Origin: Polynucleobacter sp. MWH-UH35A | GTDB taxonomy: Bacteria > Pseudomonadota > Gammaproteobacteria > Burkholderiales > Burkholderiaceae | NCBI RefSeq assembly: GCF_018687075.1 | Contig: NZ_CP061285.1 | Coordinates: forward strand, 1,364,001 to 1,428,000 | Direction of reading: 5' to 3' | DNA length: 64,000 nt | Shown here: positions 1-7,646 of the stretch, in pieces | Numbering within the stretch: position 1 is the first letter of the stretch | How the letters are laid out: every line of letters starts with the position of its first letter | Translations under genes and position numbers: made by a program | The notes under the pieces: model-generated | Seen by the model: only the letters and a program-made list of their open reading frames with translations | Database searches by the model: none | Told to the model about the DNA's origin: nothing

Positions 1-120
1 AAGGATACCTATGGCATTGAGTTTCTGGGCTGCTGTGAAGACATCTATGAATACTTCTATGCCATTCGTTCAGAAAAGAAAATTCAGCACCCACTTGTAC
101 AAGCCATTATTAAGCAATAA
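1..120 (+). CDS. LysR-family transcriptional regulator, C-terminal end (partial)
   Basis: The window opens inside a reading frame that runs 39 codons to a TAA at 118-120. The visible end, with EYFYAIRSEKKIQHPLVQAI, resembles the C-terminus of NhaR-like LysR regulators, where a Tyr-Ala-Ile-x-x-Glu-(K/R) stretch is followed by HP-x-V. It lies 64 bp upstream of the bicarbonate permease gene in the same direction, so it may regulate that gene. That link is inference from position. The DNA-binding domain is outside the window, so the family call rests on a short match. Confidence 0.55.
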   Translation, partial: KDTYGIEFLGCCEDIYEYFYAIRSEKKIQHPLVQAIIKQ

Positions 121-184
121 ATGTCTATATACCCATTAACAGTGGGGCTAAGAATTAATTGTCAGTACAACTTAGAATGACTAT

Positions 185-1153
185 ATGACGAATTTTCTGG
201 ACCCCGCCATTCTGTTTTTTATCTTTGGGGTATTTGCGGGATCCGTAAAATCGAACCTAGAAATTCCTCCGCAAATTTCTCGGTTCCTATCACTCTATTT
301 GCTGATGGCCCTGGGACTAAAGGGAGGCTTTGCTCTTCATAAGTCTGGGTTTACTAGCGAGATCGCTTTATCTCTAGGGCTAGCAGTATTACTTGCCATC
401 ATCATTCCTGTTATTGGCTACTGCATCTTAAGAAGAAAATTAAACGCCTTTGATGCTGCTGCAATTGCAGCGACTTATGGTTCAGTTAGTGCGGTAACTT
501 TTATTACTGCCACACAATACTTAGACCAGTTCAATATTGCGTATGGTGGCCATATGGCGGCAGCAATGGCGCTAATGGAATCACCTGCCATTATTCTGGC
601 GATTGTCTTAGCCAATAAGGCCCGTGTCTCAATATCGTCAGATTCAACCGTCAAGCACGAACCAACTGGCATTACCAAGATACTGCACGAGTCTTTTACC
701 GATGGTGCGCAACTACTTTTACTGGGATCGATGGCTGTAGCGCTATTGAGTGGAGATGCCGGACAAAAGTTAATGGCACCCTTCTCTATTGACCTTTTTA
801 AAGGCATGCTGTCCTTCTTTTTGCTGGATATGGGGCTCATGGCTGCCAGAAACTTTAAGGGCTTAAGAGGCAAACCCCCTATCACTTTGCTTTATGCAAT
901 TGGCTCACCGCTATCACATGCGCTTTTAGCTCTAGCGTTATGCAAGCTCATTGGACTCCCCCTAGGAAATACTATTTTGCTAATGGTGCTTGCTTCTAGC
1001 GCATCCTATATTGCGGTACCAGCAGTACTGCGTCACGCCCTGCCAGAAGTAAATCCTGCTTTATATATGGGCATGTCGTTGGGTATCACCTTTCCATTCA
1101 ACATCATTTTAGGTATTCCGCTCTACACCGTAATTGCCACACAATTTCTGTAG
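185..1153 (+). CDS. SbtA-type sodium-dependent bicarbonate transport family permease
   Basis: This 322-residue integral membrane protein is built from about ten hydrophobic segments in two similar halves. It opens with LDPAILFFIFGVFAGSVKS and has the conserved GLKGG stretch near residue 45 and the ATYGSVSAVTF motif near 95-105, all typical of the SbtA/DUF897 family. Cyanobacterial SbtA is a high-affinity Na+/HCO3- symporter of the inner membrane. This protein is somewhat shorter than the roughly 370-residue cyanobacterial form, so the substrate is inferred. No sbtB (PII-like partner) gene is adjacent. The upstream LysR gene is the likely regulator. The ATG at 185 is the only sensible start. 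Confidence 0.82.
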   Translation: MTNFLDPAILFFIFGVFAGSVKSNLEIPPQISRFLSLYLLMALGLKGGFALHKSGFTSEIALSLGLAVLLAIIIPVIGYCILRRKLNAFDAAAIAATYGSVSAVTFITATQYLDQFNIAYGGHMAAAMALMESPAIILAIVLANKARVSISSDSTVKHEPTGITKILHESFTDGAQLLLLGSMAVALLSGDAGQKLMAPFSIDLFKGMLSFFLLDMGLMAARNFKGLRGKPPITLLYAIGSPLSHALLALALCKLIGLPLGNTILLMVLASSASYIAVPAVLRHALPEVNPALYMGMSLGITFPFNIILGIPLYTVIATQFL

Positions 1154-1157
1154 AGTG

Positions 1158-1766
1158 TTAATCCAGCCACACTGGATGTTTCTGCATGACCGAGTTGAAT
1201 AAATCAGAATCGAGATGTTGAGTCAGCCAAGCTTTAACTGCGGGTATTGGGAGTTCCTCAAACGTTTTTGCATCAACCATCGAAAACTGCCTGATGAACG
1301 GAAAGATGGCCACATCGACCCACGTCATTTTGTCGCCCGATAAGTATTTGGAATTTTGCAAAGCTTGTTCCATGGGAATTAGCATGATTTGCAATGCCTC
1401 ATTGAGAACAGTTTCTGGATTCAGCATTGGGAATCGATTTGGGTATTTATATTGATCCAACAAAAGCTTAAACGGCCCATCATTTTTCTCAATCCAATAT
1501 TGAGCAACTGCATCGTCAACATTTCCCCAGCCAGCAGGATCAGATTGCTTTATTGCCCAACTCATAATATCGACACTTTGATCTAAAACTTGCTCCCCCA
1601 TACAGAGAACTGGAACCGTTCCTTTTGGAGAAGCCATTAGCATGGAGCGAGGCTTATTGCGCAAATCAATCTCGCGATGCTCAACATCGATACCAGCATA
1701 TATCAGGGCCATACGCGCCCGCATCGCATAAGGGCAGCGGCGATAAGAGTACAAAATAGGCGCCAT
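1158..1766 (-). CDS. glutathione S-transferase family protein
   Basis: A 202-residue cytosolic protein with an N-terminal thioredoxin-fold domain (about 1-75) and an all-helical C-terminal domain. The motif YSYRRCPYAMRARMAL at 7-22 puts a cysteine at the active-site position, as in omega-class and glutaredoxin 2-like transferases, rather than Ser or Tyr. The cis-proline glutathione-binding element is seen in KGTVPVL and the following QSVDIM. It probably conjugates or reduces substrates with glutathione; the physiological substrate cannot be told. It converges on the bicarbonate permease gene with only 4 bp between stop codons. Confidence 0.85.
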   Translation of the reverse strand: MAPILYSYRRCPYAMRARMALIYAGIDVEHREIDLRNKPRSMLMASPKGTVPVLCMGEQVLDQSVDIMSWAIKQSDPAGWGNVDDAVAQYWIEKNDGPFKLLLDQYKYPNRFPMLNPETVLNEALQIMLIPMEQALQNSKYLSGDKMTWVDVAIFPFIRQFSMVDAKTFEELPIPAVKAWLTQHLDSDLFNSVMQKHPVWLD

Positions 1767-1842
1767 AGGTTTATCACTTAGACTACTGCATAATGAGCTT
1801 AGTGAGTTTACCCAATGATAAAAATGGGAAATTAGATAGCAT

Positions 1843-2610
1843 ATGAAGATTTATATACTCACCCTACTTAGCGCCCTCTTTTTTCAATACACGCAAGCTA
1901 CTATGAGCCAAGAACCCCGGGTTATCCAGGTGGATGGGGTTATTACAAACAACACTCTTCATCAAATACGGCAAGACTTAGCGGGATGGAAAAACCAAGA
2001 TCCCATACCTGGCGGGCTGATTGTGCTTTTAAATAGTCCAGGCGGTAATGGCGAAGTGGCAATGCAAATTGGACGAATACTGCGCCGTGAAAATGCACAG
2101 GCATTTGTCGTTAGTCAATGCGAAAGTGCTTGTGTTTTTATTCTGGCGGGAGCAGTTGTTAGAGCGGCAGATACTGCATCAATTGGAGTCCATGCTGGAC
2201 GCTTAACCTTAACTAATCGTAGTGGCGTAATCATAAAAGAAATAGATTCTTCCCAAAGTCTTGAGAACTCTTTCAAACTCACTAGCTTTAATAGTCAAGC
2301 CAATCAATACCTTTCTGAAATGGGAATCAGAAATGGTTTGATCGATGCGATGCTAGCTCATCAAACAAAGCAAACCTATAAATTGACTGAGCTAGAGATG
2401 CAGCAATTTGGCATTGTTGGCTTTGATAATCAATATCTGCGCAAGCGGGGAGATTTATTCTCAACCCTTCCCCAAGCCGATCGCGTCAATAGAATAGAAC
2501 TATATAACCGTACCCTCTCTGTACCCAGGCTCTGCAAGGGTCAAAACGGCAATAGCAATACCTTTCTTGAGTGCTACAAAGCAGTCTTATTTGGAAAAAT
2601 CCCCCTATAA
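1843..2610 (+). CDS. exported ClpP/crotonase-fold protein (COG3904-like)
   Basis: A 255-residue protein with a signal peptide (about 1-19, cut after TQA). The body has the ClpP/crotonase fold signature: LIVLLNSPGGNGEVAMQIGR around 63-82, then CESACVFILAGA near 97-108 with a serine in the position of the ClpP nucleophile, and GVHAGR near 118-123 with a candidate catalytic histidine. The pattern matches periplasmic COG3904-type proteins of unknown function. A hydrolase role in the periplasm is plausible but unproven. It is flanked by a divergent GST gene and, 101 bp downstream, the DUF3300 gene. Confidence 0.72.
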   Translation: MKIYILTLLSALFFQYTQATMSQEPRVIQVDGVITNNTLHQIRQDLAGWKNQDPIPGGLIVLLNSPGGNGEVAMQIGRILRRENAQAFVVSQCESACVFILAGAVVRAADTASIGVHAGRLTLTNRSGVIIKEIDSSQSLENSFKLTSFNSQANQYLSEMGIRNGLIDAMLAHQTKQTYKLTELEMQQFGIVGFDNQYLRKRGDLFSTLPQADRVNRIELYNRTLSVPRLCKGQNGNSNTFLECYKAVLFGKIPL

Positions 2611-2711
2611 AGCCTTGCCATTCAGCCCCCAAAGGTTCAGAGGTCGAATTCTCGATAAACCCCTAAAGATTGAGTAGAATATTTTCTCTATTCACACAGA
2701 AGGATGCGCTA

Positions 2712-3944
2712 ATGTTGGCAACAAAAAAGCGGGGGATTCCCTCTCAATTACTAGCGGGATTATTGGTTACCGCACTCAGCCTGCCTGCGGTAGTTCCAGT
2801 AAGTTACGCTCAAAGCAGTGGTCAAGCTCAAGCAAGTAAAGAATCTCAAGCACAGCTAGAAGCGCTTGTTGCTCCGATTGCTTTGTACCCAGACCCTTTG
2901 GTCTCACAAATCTTAATGGCTTCGACCTACCCATTGGAAGTTTCTGAAGCAACTAATTGGTTACGCAACAATGGCAATCTCAAAGGCGACGCATTGAATA
3001 ACGCCTTACAACAACAAAACTGGGATCCCAGCGTCAAATCTCTAGTGTCATTCCCACCCGTTTTAGAAATGATGGGCTCGCAATTAAGCTGGACTCAAAA
3101 TTTAGGTAATGCTGTATTAGCCCAACAATCCGATACGATGACAGCGATACAAGCATTGCGCGCCAAAGCAAAAGCTTCTGGCGCCTTGCAGTCAAACGCC
3201 CAGCAAACTGTGACAACCCAAGGAAGCGGCTCTTCTCAGGCTATTGTGATTCAACCAACAAACCCACAGGTAGTCTACGTTCCGTCTTACAACCCATCTG
3301 TGGTTTATGGGCCTTGGCCTTACCCAACATACCCACCAGCTGCTTACTACCCTCCTGGTTATGTAGCTGGAACAGCCCTACTCTCTTTTGGTATTGGTAT
3401 GGCAGTAGGTGCAGCTCTTTGGGGTGGATGTCATTGGGGTGGCGGTGGCTGGGGTGGTGGCTGGGGCGGCGGAAACTCGCTCACCATCAACAACAATAAC
3501 TTCAACAACTTTAATCGCAACACCAACAACAATTGGTCTGGCAATAGAACCGGTTCCAACGAATGGAAACCAGATGCGCAACGTCGTAATGCCAATCTTA
3601 GTGGTGGTGGCAATTTAAGCCGTGATGCTGAACGCGATCAACTTCGTCAGAATCTACAGCGCAACGGGATTAGCGGCGATGACCGCGGCAATTTTGGCAG
3701 TCGCGATAGTAGCCGCAGTAGTGGCGGTGGCGATCGTAATTTTGGAAAAAATGATCGTACTGGTGACCGTAATGTAGGCAGTCGCGATAGCAGACAAGGC
3801 AATTTTAGAAATGACTCCAGCGGTTTTGGTGACGCACGTGGCGCCAAATTCAATGGCGGTGGCGATCGCTTTGGTGGCGGCGGCGCTCGCTCTGGTGGCG
3901 ATCACTTTGGCGGTGGCGGTGGTGGCTTTAGAGGCAGACGCTAA
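2712..3944 (+). CDS. DUF3300 family exported protein with Gly/Asn/Arg-rich tail
   Basis: A 410-residue protein. An ATG at 2712 preceded by AGAAGGA at 7 bp spacing is preferred over an upstream TTG at 2670. The signal peptide ends near VSYAQ (about residue 34). Residues 45-180 form the DUF3300 domain, with the characteristic LVAPIALYPDPLVSQILMAS stretch and a WDPSVKSL motif. A hydrophobic Gly/Ala segment follows (about 220-235), then a long low-complexity region of Gly, Asn, Arg, Asp and Ser to the end. Function is unknown; a cell-envelope location is inferred. The tail looks disordered and its composition produces several spurious overlapping reading frames. Confidence 0.85.
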   Translation: MLATKKRGIPSQLLAGLLVTALSLPAVVPVSYAQSSGQAQASKESQAQLEALVAPIALYPDPLVSQILMASTYPLEVSEATNWLRNNGNLKGDALNNALQQQNWDPSVKSLVSFPPVLEMMGSQLSWTQNLGNAVLAQQSDTMTAIQALRAKAKASGALQSNAQQTVTTQGSGSSQAIVIQPTNPQVVYVPSYNPSVVYGPWPYPTYPPAAYYPPGYVAGTALLSFGIGMAVGAALWGGCHWGGGGWGGGWGGGNSLTINNNNFNNFNRNTNNNWSGNRTGSNEWKPDAQRRNANLSGGGNLSRDAERDQLRQNLQRNGISGDDRGNFGSRDSSRSSGGGDRNFGKNDRTGDRNVGSRDSRQGNFRNDSSGFGDARGAKFNGGGDRFGGGGARSGGDHFGGGGGGFRGRR

Positions 3945-3992
3945 GCAGGCAAAATTTCAAATTCAAATTCAGACTAATACGAAAGAACAAAC

Positions 3993-4346
3993 ATGAAAAA
4001 GCAGATTTTATTAATGGCATTCACAAGTGCAATTTTAGGTTTCTCAACTGGATCACAAGCAGCAAACATGATCAGCACACAAGAGTTATTGCAAGACTGC
4101 AAAGGTACTAACGGAACATTTATTACCTGTGAAATTTATGGCCAAGCCGTCTATGACACTTACTTAGTCACTCGCAACCCTAAATCAGCACCTGATTTTA
4201 TTTGTGTCAAACAACCAGCCCCTGCCCGTAAAGAAGTGATTCAAGAATTTGTTAAATGGGCGGAGGCAAACTCTAAGTACGCAACAGAACCTGCCGCAGA
4301 TACTATTTTGCGCTTCTTAGCAGGTAAATTTCCCTGCGGAAAATAA
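3993..4346 (+). CDS. Rap1a/Tai-family immunity-like periplasmic protein
   Basis: A 117-residue exported protein with a signal peptide ending SQAAN (about residue 24). The mature part has cysteines near 36, 47, 72 and 116, consistent with two disulfides. The ending ANSKYATEPAADTILRFLAGKFPC fits the Rap1a/Tai fold, in which a conserved region near the C-terminus closes with FPC. In Serratia and relatives these proteins neutralise type VI secretion amidase effectors in the periplasm. No effector or type VI gene is present here, so it may be an orphan immunity protein or have another role. It starts 49 bp after the DUF3300 gene and may be co-transcribed with it. Confidence 0.68.
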   Translation: MKKQILLMAFTSAILGFSTGSQAANMISTQELLQDCKGTNGTFITCEIYGQAVYDTYLVTRNPKSAPDFICVKQPAPARKEVIQEFVKWAEANSKYATEPAADTILRFLAGKFPCGK

Positions 4347-4376
4347 GCCCCATACTGCAAAAGCAGTAATGTAGTT

Positions 4377-4404
4377 ATAAAGGTCACTTACGAGTGGCCT
4401 TTAT
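4377..4404. terminator. Rho-independent terminator
   Basis: An 11-bp stem (ATAAAGGTCAC with GTGGCCTTTAT, one G-U pair) with a six-base loop, followed by TTTT on the plus strand. It lies 31 bp after the Rap1a-like gene and just before the converging end of the next gene, so it probably ends the plus-strand DUF3300/Rap1a transcript. Confidence 0.75.
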
Positions 4405-4438
4405 TTTTAACAGCGCAATTTTGCGTTTGAGTTGGAGT

Positions 4439-4759
4439 TTAAAAACGCACTCTTTGCCAGCCACTTGGGCAGGCTTGCGTTTGTGGATAGTAAAGCCCAT
4501 TTTCAGGACAAAACGCTGCTGCGTGAGGTCTTGGTTGAAAACCATATTGGGGAACATAATAAACAGGCGCAGGCCTGTAGTACGCATTAGCCACCGCCAC
4601 CCCTGCAACGGCACCAACCGCAAAAGGAACCCAGCCGTTATGCCATCCTCCGCCATGACCGCCGTAATAGTACCCGCCCCTACCTCCATGCGCACTGGCT
4701 GAAGTTGCTAAACCAGCGAACATGATCCCCGCTAGCAAGCAAACCAGAATCTTCTTCAT
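4439..4759 (-). CDS. small exported Gly/His/Tyr-rich protein, unknown function
   Basis: A 106-residue protein with a clear signal peptide cut after SASA (residue 23). The mature part is rich in Gly, His and Tyr (HGGRGGYYYGGHGGGWHNGW), followed by a short hydrophobic Val/Ala segment (about 47-59), a Pro/Tyr stretch and a two-cysteine tail. The start is well supported by GGGGAGG upstream of the ATG. Similar small proteins in Burkholderiales are annotated only as hypothetical. The His/Gly composition could allow metal binding, but that is speculation. It lies directly after the DUF2256 gene on the same strand. Confidence 0.7.
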   Translation of the reverse strand: MKKILVCLLAGIMFAGLATSASAHGGRGGYYYGGHGGGWHNGWVPFAVGAVAGVAVANAYYRPAPVYYVPQYGFQPRPHAAAFCPENGLYYPQTQACPSGWQRVRF

Positions 4760-4859
4760 ATAGACCTCCCCGTTGTTAAGGAATGGTGTCCTTGCTTACA
4801 CAACGGATCGGCTTTACGGCAGGTTGACACTTTCAATAACAAATACTTTTTTAATCCCT

Positions 4860-5015
4860 CTAAGGCATCTTTTTAGCTCTACAGGCATCTGAACAGCACT
4901 TAATCGACTCCCAGTTTTTTGCCCAGGACTTTCTCCATGTCATTTCTTTTTTACAGACAACACAAATCTTGCTTGGGAGATAACTTTTGTTACCCTTGAA
5001 AGATGTCTTCGTCAT
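4860..5015 (-). CDS. DUF2256 small zinc-finger-like protein
   Basis: A 51-residue protein read directly from the sequence. It opens MTKTSFKGNKSYLPSKICVV and ends DACRAKKMP. Cysteines at 18, 21, 40, 41 and 45 (CxxC, then CCxxxC) with MTWRKSWAKNW between them are the hallmarks of DUF2256. It follows the photolyase gene by only 6 bp on the same strand, a known association for this family, so it is very likely part of the photolyase operon. The cysteines suggest a structural zinc site and possibly nucleic acid or protein binding. The function is unknown. Confidence 0.88.
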   Translation of the reverse strand: MTKTSFKGNKSYLPSKICVVCKKEMTWRKSWAKNWESIKCCSDACRAKKMP

Positions 5016-5021
5016 GATTAT

Positions 5022-6569
5022 TTAGAGCGCATCAAGGTTGCTCAAAATATGCTGAGCATGTAGCGTGATTTTCACTTGATCTTCATCGCTGATTCTTTTG
5101 AGGTTGGCGGTCATCAAGCGTGTTCTAGGGCTTGCCTCAAATTGCTCTCGGTGCTTGATTAAGAAATTCCAATACAAAGTAGTAACTGGACAAGCCTCAT
5201 CACCATAACGAACGTCAGGCTTGTATTTGCAAGCACTGCAATAGTTACTCATACGCTTAATATAGGCGCCACTGGCAATGTAGGGCTTGCTGGTGAATCT
5301 GCCACCATTGGCAAATAAGGCCATGCCAGCAGTATTCGGCAACTCAACCCACTCAATAGCATCCACGTAGATCGCCAAATACCACTCACACACTTCCTGC
5401 GGCAGAATTTCAGCCAAGAGCGCAAAGTTTCCTGTCACCATCAAACGCTGAATATGATGTGCATAGCCATATTGCAGGGTTTGTCCGATGGCATCTTTCA
5501 TGCAGGCCATCTGAGTCTTGCCAGTCCAATACCATTTTGGCAATGAGCGCTGATGTTGATAGAAGTTATCTTGCGCCATCTGCGGCATATCGAGGTAGTA
5601 CATGCCGCGTACGAACTCACGCCACCCCAATATCTGCCGAATGAAACCTTCAATTGCGGAAAGATCTAAAGAATACTTTTTCCAAGCAACGATGACCGCA
5701 TCAATCACCTCGCGAGGATTCAGTAGTTTCAGGTTCAGCGCGCTCGACAAAATAGAGTGCCATCCAAATGGGGTATCAGTCCACATTGCATCTTGATAAA
5801 CGCCAAAGTTTCTGAGACGATATTCAACAAAATACTGAAGCGCTTGGGTTGCCTGATCTCTAGTAACCGGCCAATTAAATGACTCAAGTGATCCAGGGTG
5901 ACTTGAATAGGTCTGCTGGACATAGTCCACTACATCTTGGGTGATGGCATCTATTTCAAATGCAGCAGGCGCATCGATCAATCCAGGCCCCCTCTTTGGA
6001 TAGGGCTTGCGATTATCTTGATCAAAGTTCCACTGGCCAGCCTCGGGATTACCTTCACGGTCTACTAAGATATTGTGCCGCTTACGCATTAAGCGATAGA
6101 AATACTCCAGTCGAAGCTCTTTCTTATTGGCGGCCCACTCCACAAATTCTTGGCGAGTGCAATAGAAATGACTGTCCTCGCGCATGTCTAGCTCAATATT
6201 GAGCTCATTTACTAAAGCCTCAATTGCCTGCTTAAGACGCCACTCCCCTGGCTCAATACAAACCAAGTGGGTCACTTTCATTTGCAGAATTTGCGCTTTA
6301 AGAGATTCAAGAAGCGGCAGTGGAGAATTTTTGATGTACGTTAGAGAGTAGCCGCGCTTTTCAAGTTCGACAGCAAAATGGCGCATCGCCGAAAGAAATA
6401 AAGCAATCTTGGCTTTATGAGACCAAACGTATTGCGCCTCATTGGCCGACTCAATCATGATGATTTCATCTGACTGGGGATTGATGTCACGCAATGCAGA
6501 ACTCTGCAAATCTAACTGATCACCCAATATCAGAATGAGACGCTTGGGAGAGTCCTTTTGGTTCTTCAT
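5022..6569 (-). CDS. phrB: iron-sulfur bacterial cryptochrome / (6-4) photolyase (FeS-BCP type)
   Basis: A 515-residue photolyase-related protein. The N-terminal Rossmann-like antenna domain opens LILILGDQLD (11-20); the C-terminal helical FAD domain includes GWREFVRGMYY (315-325) and the stretch around residues 411-425. Four cysteines at 356, 444, 447 and 460 have exactly the spacing (88, 3, 13) of the [4Fe-4S] ligands in Agrobacterium PhrB. That enzyme repairs (6-4) photoproducts in blue light and binds FAD and a lumazine-type antenna. The same activity is inferred here. The ATG overlaps the TIGR03643 stop by 4 bp (ATGA), indicating translational coupling. Confidence 0.93.
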   Translation of the reverse strand: MKNQKDSPKRLILILGDQLDLQSSALRDINPQSDEIIMIESANEAQYVWSHKAKIALFLSAMRHFAVELEKRGYSLTYIKNSPLPLLESLKAQILQMKVTHLVCIEPGEWRLKQAIEALVNELNIELDMREDSHFYCTRQEFVEWAANKKELRLEYFYRLMRKRHNILVDREGNPEAGQWNFDQDNRKPYPKRGPGLIDAPAAFEIDAITQDVVDYVQQTYSSHPGSLESFNWPVTRDQATQALQYFVEYRLRNFGVYQDAMWTDTPFGWHSILSSALNLKLLNPREVIDAVIVAWKKYSLDLSAIEGFIRQILGWREFVRGMYYLDMPQMAQDNFYQHQRSLPKWYWTGKTQMACMKDAIGQTLQYGYAHHIQRLMVTGNFALLAEILPQEVCEWYLAIYVDAIEWVELPNTAGMALFANGGRFTSKPYIASGAYIKRMSNYCSACKYKPDVRYGDEACPVTTLYWNFLIKHREQFEASPRTRLMTANLKRISDEDQVKITLHAQHILSNLDAL

Positions 6570-6835
6570 TTACTCTTGTACTGTGTTGGGCAATAAGCCC
6601 GCTTTACTTCATTGCTGCGCAAGGCGCTATGTTTGGTTGCTCGCCCAGTAACCCTCTGTCGCCAAAGCTCAAAAGAACGACGTTTAAGCTCTCTACGCAT
6701 GATGGCAATGACTTGCGGCTCTCCTAAGCCAAAGGCTTTCTCAATCGCATCAAATGGTGTGCGATCTTCCCAAGCCATTTCAATGAGGCGAGACAGGTCT
6801 GGTTCTGCGAGGTTTTTAAGAGCATGTTTTAGCAC
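6566..6835 (-). CDS. TIGR03643 family protein, photolyase-linked
   Basis: An 89-residue basic protein with the family signature LIEMAWEDRTPFDAIEKAFG followed by LGEPQVIAIMRRELK and SFELWRQRVTGR. Helix pattern and charge resemble a small helix-turn-helix domain, so nucleic acid binding is possible but not shown. It begins with GTG; no in-frame ATG precedes the conserved core. Its stop overlaps the photolyase start by 4 bp, making it the first gene of a three-gene operon (TIGR03643, photolyase, DUF2256). A role in photoreactivation or its regulation is inferred from this linkage only. Confidence 0.85.
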   Translation of the reverse strand: MLKHALKNLAEPDLSRLIEMAWEDRTPFDAIEKAFGLGEPQVIAIMRRELKRRSFELWRQRVTGRATKHSALRSNEVKRAYCPTQYKSK

Positions 6836-6876
6836 CCTGCAAGTTTAAGACTTATTCAATAAACTAGCTCGAGACC

Positions 6877-7227
6877 ATGATTGGAAAAATTCGTCAAAAA
6901 CTAATTGCTTTGGATAAGCCAGTTGCAAAGCCGGCTGAGGCAATTATTTGCCCTATCTGCGAACGATTTATCCCAGATTCACAGAAAGACGCCCACCACC
7001 TTATCCCCAAATCTAAGGGTGGAAAAACCACCGAATATCTCCACCGCATTTGCCACAAACAAATTCATGCCCTTTTTAGCGAAGCAGAGTTGGCACAACA
7101 TTTTCATCACGCCCAAGCATTGAGAGAACATCCTGAAATGAAGCGCTTTATTGCATGGGTCTCCTCAAAACCCGATGCGTTTTATGAAAAGACCCGTAAA
7201 AGCGCTCGACTTAAGTCCGGAAAATAG
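6877..7227 (+). CDS. HNH endonuclease-like protein
   Basis: A 116-residue protein with a compact HNH motif: CPICERFIP (26-34), then AHHLIPKSKGGKTTEYLHRICHKQIH (47-72). The two CxxC/HxxC-like elements would hold zinc, and the AHH pair includes the metal-binding and general-base histidines. It is close to stand-alone HNH proteins common in Proteobacteria, whose target and role are unknown. It is divergent from the photolyase operon with only 41 bp between starts, so the two promoters must overlap. No mobile element, intein or restriction partner is present. Confidence 0.78.
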   Translation: MIGKIRQKLIALDKPVAKPAEAIICPICERFIPDSQKDAHHLIPKSKGGKTTEYLHRICHKQIHALFSEAELAQHFHHAQALREHPEMKRFIAWVSSKPDAFYEKTRKSARLKSGK

Positions 7228-7398
7228 CCTAGCACCGCTTCAGTGCAAGAAGTAATCCGAAAATCCAAAAGTTGGCCTTAAAAGCCTTTCCCTGATTACT
7301 AATTTGGGATTGGGTAAATAAACCCCTCTTTGGTGCATTCGATTTTGAAATTGTGCAAATCAAAATACCTCCCCCAATATTAAAACCTAAGATAGGTC

Positions 7399-7617
7399 AT
7401 GCGGATCAAAATTACAAAGAGCCTGGTATTACCAGCTCAAATTCTCGAGACTGAAAGTATTCCTGAGGCCCTTTTCCCAGAAGGAGACTATCTTGCCAAT
7501 CTCACGCCCGACGGCAAGATTGAAGTCAATAACACCCGAAGAATAAAGGCGCAATTTTCCTTCTCGCAATTTAGAGAAAGAATATCGCTCGGGGAATTTA
7601 TTGTGATGGAGACTTAG
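7399..7617 (+). CDS. hypothetical protein, 72 residues
   Basis: A short frame starting at ATG 7399 after a weak AGATAGG site. The sequence is hydrophilic with no signal peptide or membrane segment and no family recognised. A Pro/Glu/Gly stretch (about 22-32) is followed by LTPDGKIEVN and a basic region. The 171 bp upstream (7228-7398) holds no gene I can see. A hairpin between its stop and the converging gene supports a real transcript end. It could be a genuine small cytosolic protein or a lineage-specific frame. Confidence 0.5.
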   Translation: MRIKITKSLVLPAQILETESIPEALFPEGDYLANLTPDGKIEVNNTRRIKAQFSFSQFRERISLGEFIVMET

Positions 7618-7646
7618 CTCAGTTAATTCAATAATTAGTGAGCTAA
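7614..7646. terminator. bidirectional hairpin between convergent genes
   Basis: The arms TTAGCTCA and TGAGCTAA are perfect complements and extend inward with AATT-rich pairs for about 13 bp in all. The hairpin covers both stop codons of the converging genes (ends 7617 and 7635). There is no long T tract, so termination activity is only moderately supported. Confidence 0.45.

Noticed and set aside
475-885. 136-codon antisense frame inside the bicarbonate permease gene
   Set aside because: It is antisense to a conserved membrane protein, with no ribosome site and no recognisable domain.
3378-3905. Several overlapping frames on both strands within the DUF3300 gene
   Set aside because: They come from the Gly/Asn/Arg low-complexity repeats and have matching simple composition. 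They have no ribosome sites and overlap a gene with a clear signal peptide and domain.
4384-4702. Frames on both strands overlapping the Gly/His/Tyr-rich gene
   Set aside because: The minus-strand gene at 4439-4759 has a proper signal peptide and GGGGAGG site. The alternatives have neither.
6877-7227. HNH protein as part of a homing or restriction element
   Set aside because: There is no intron, intein, methyltransferase partner or repeat nearby. It fits a stand-alone HNH gene.
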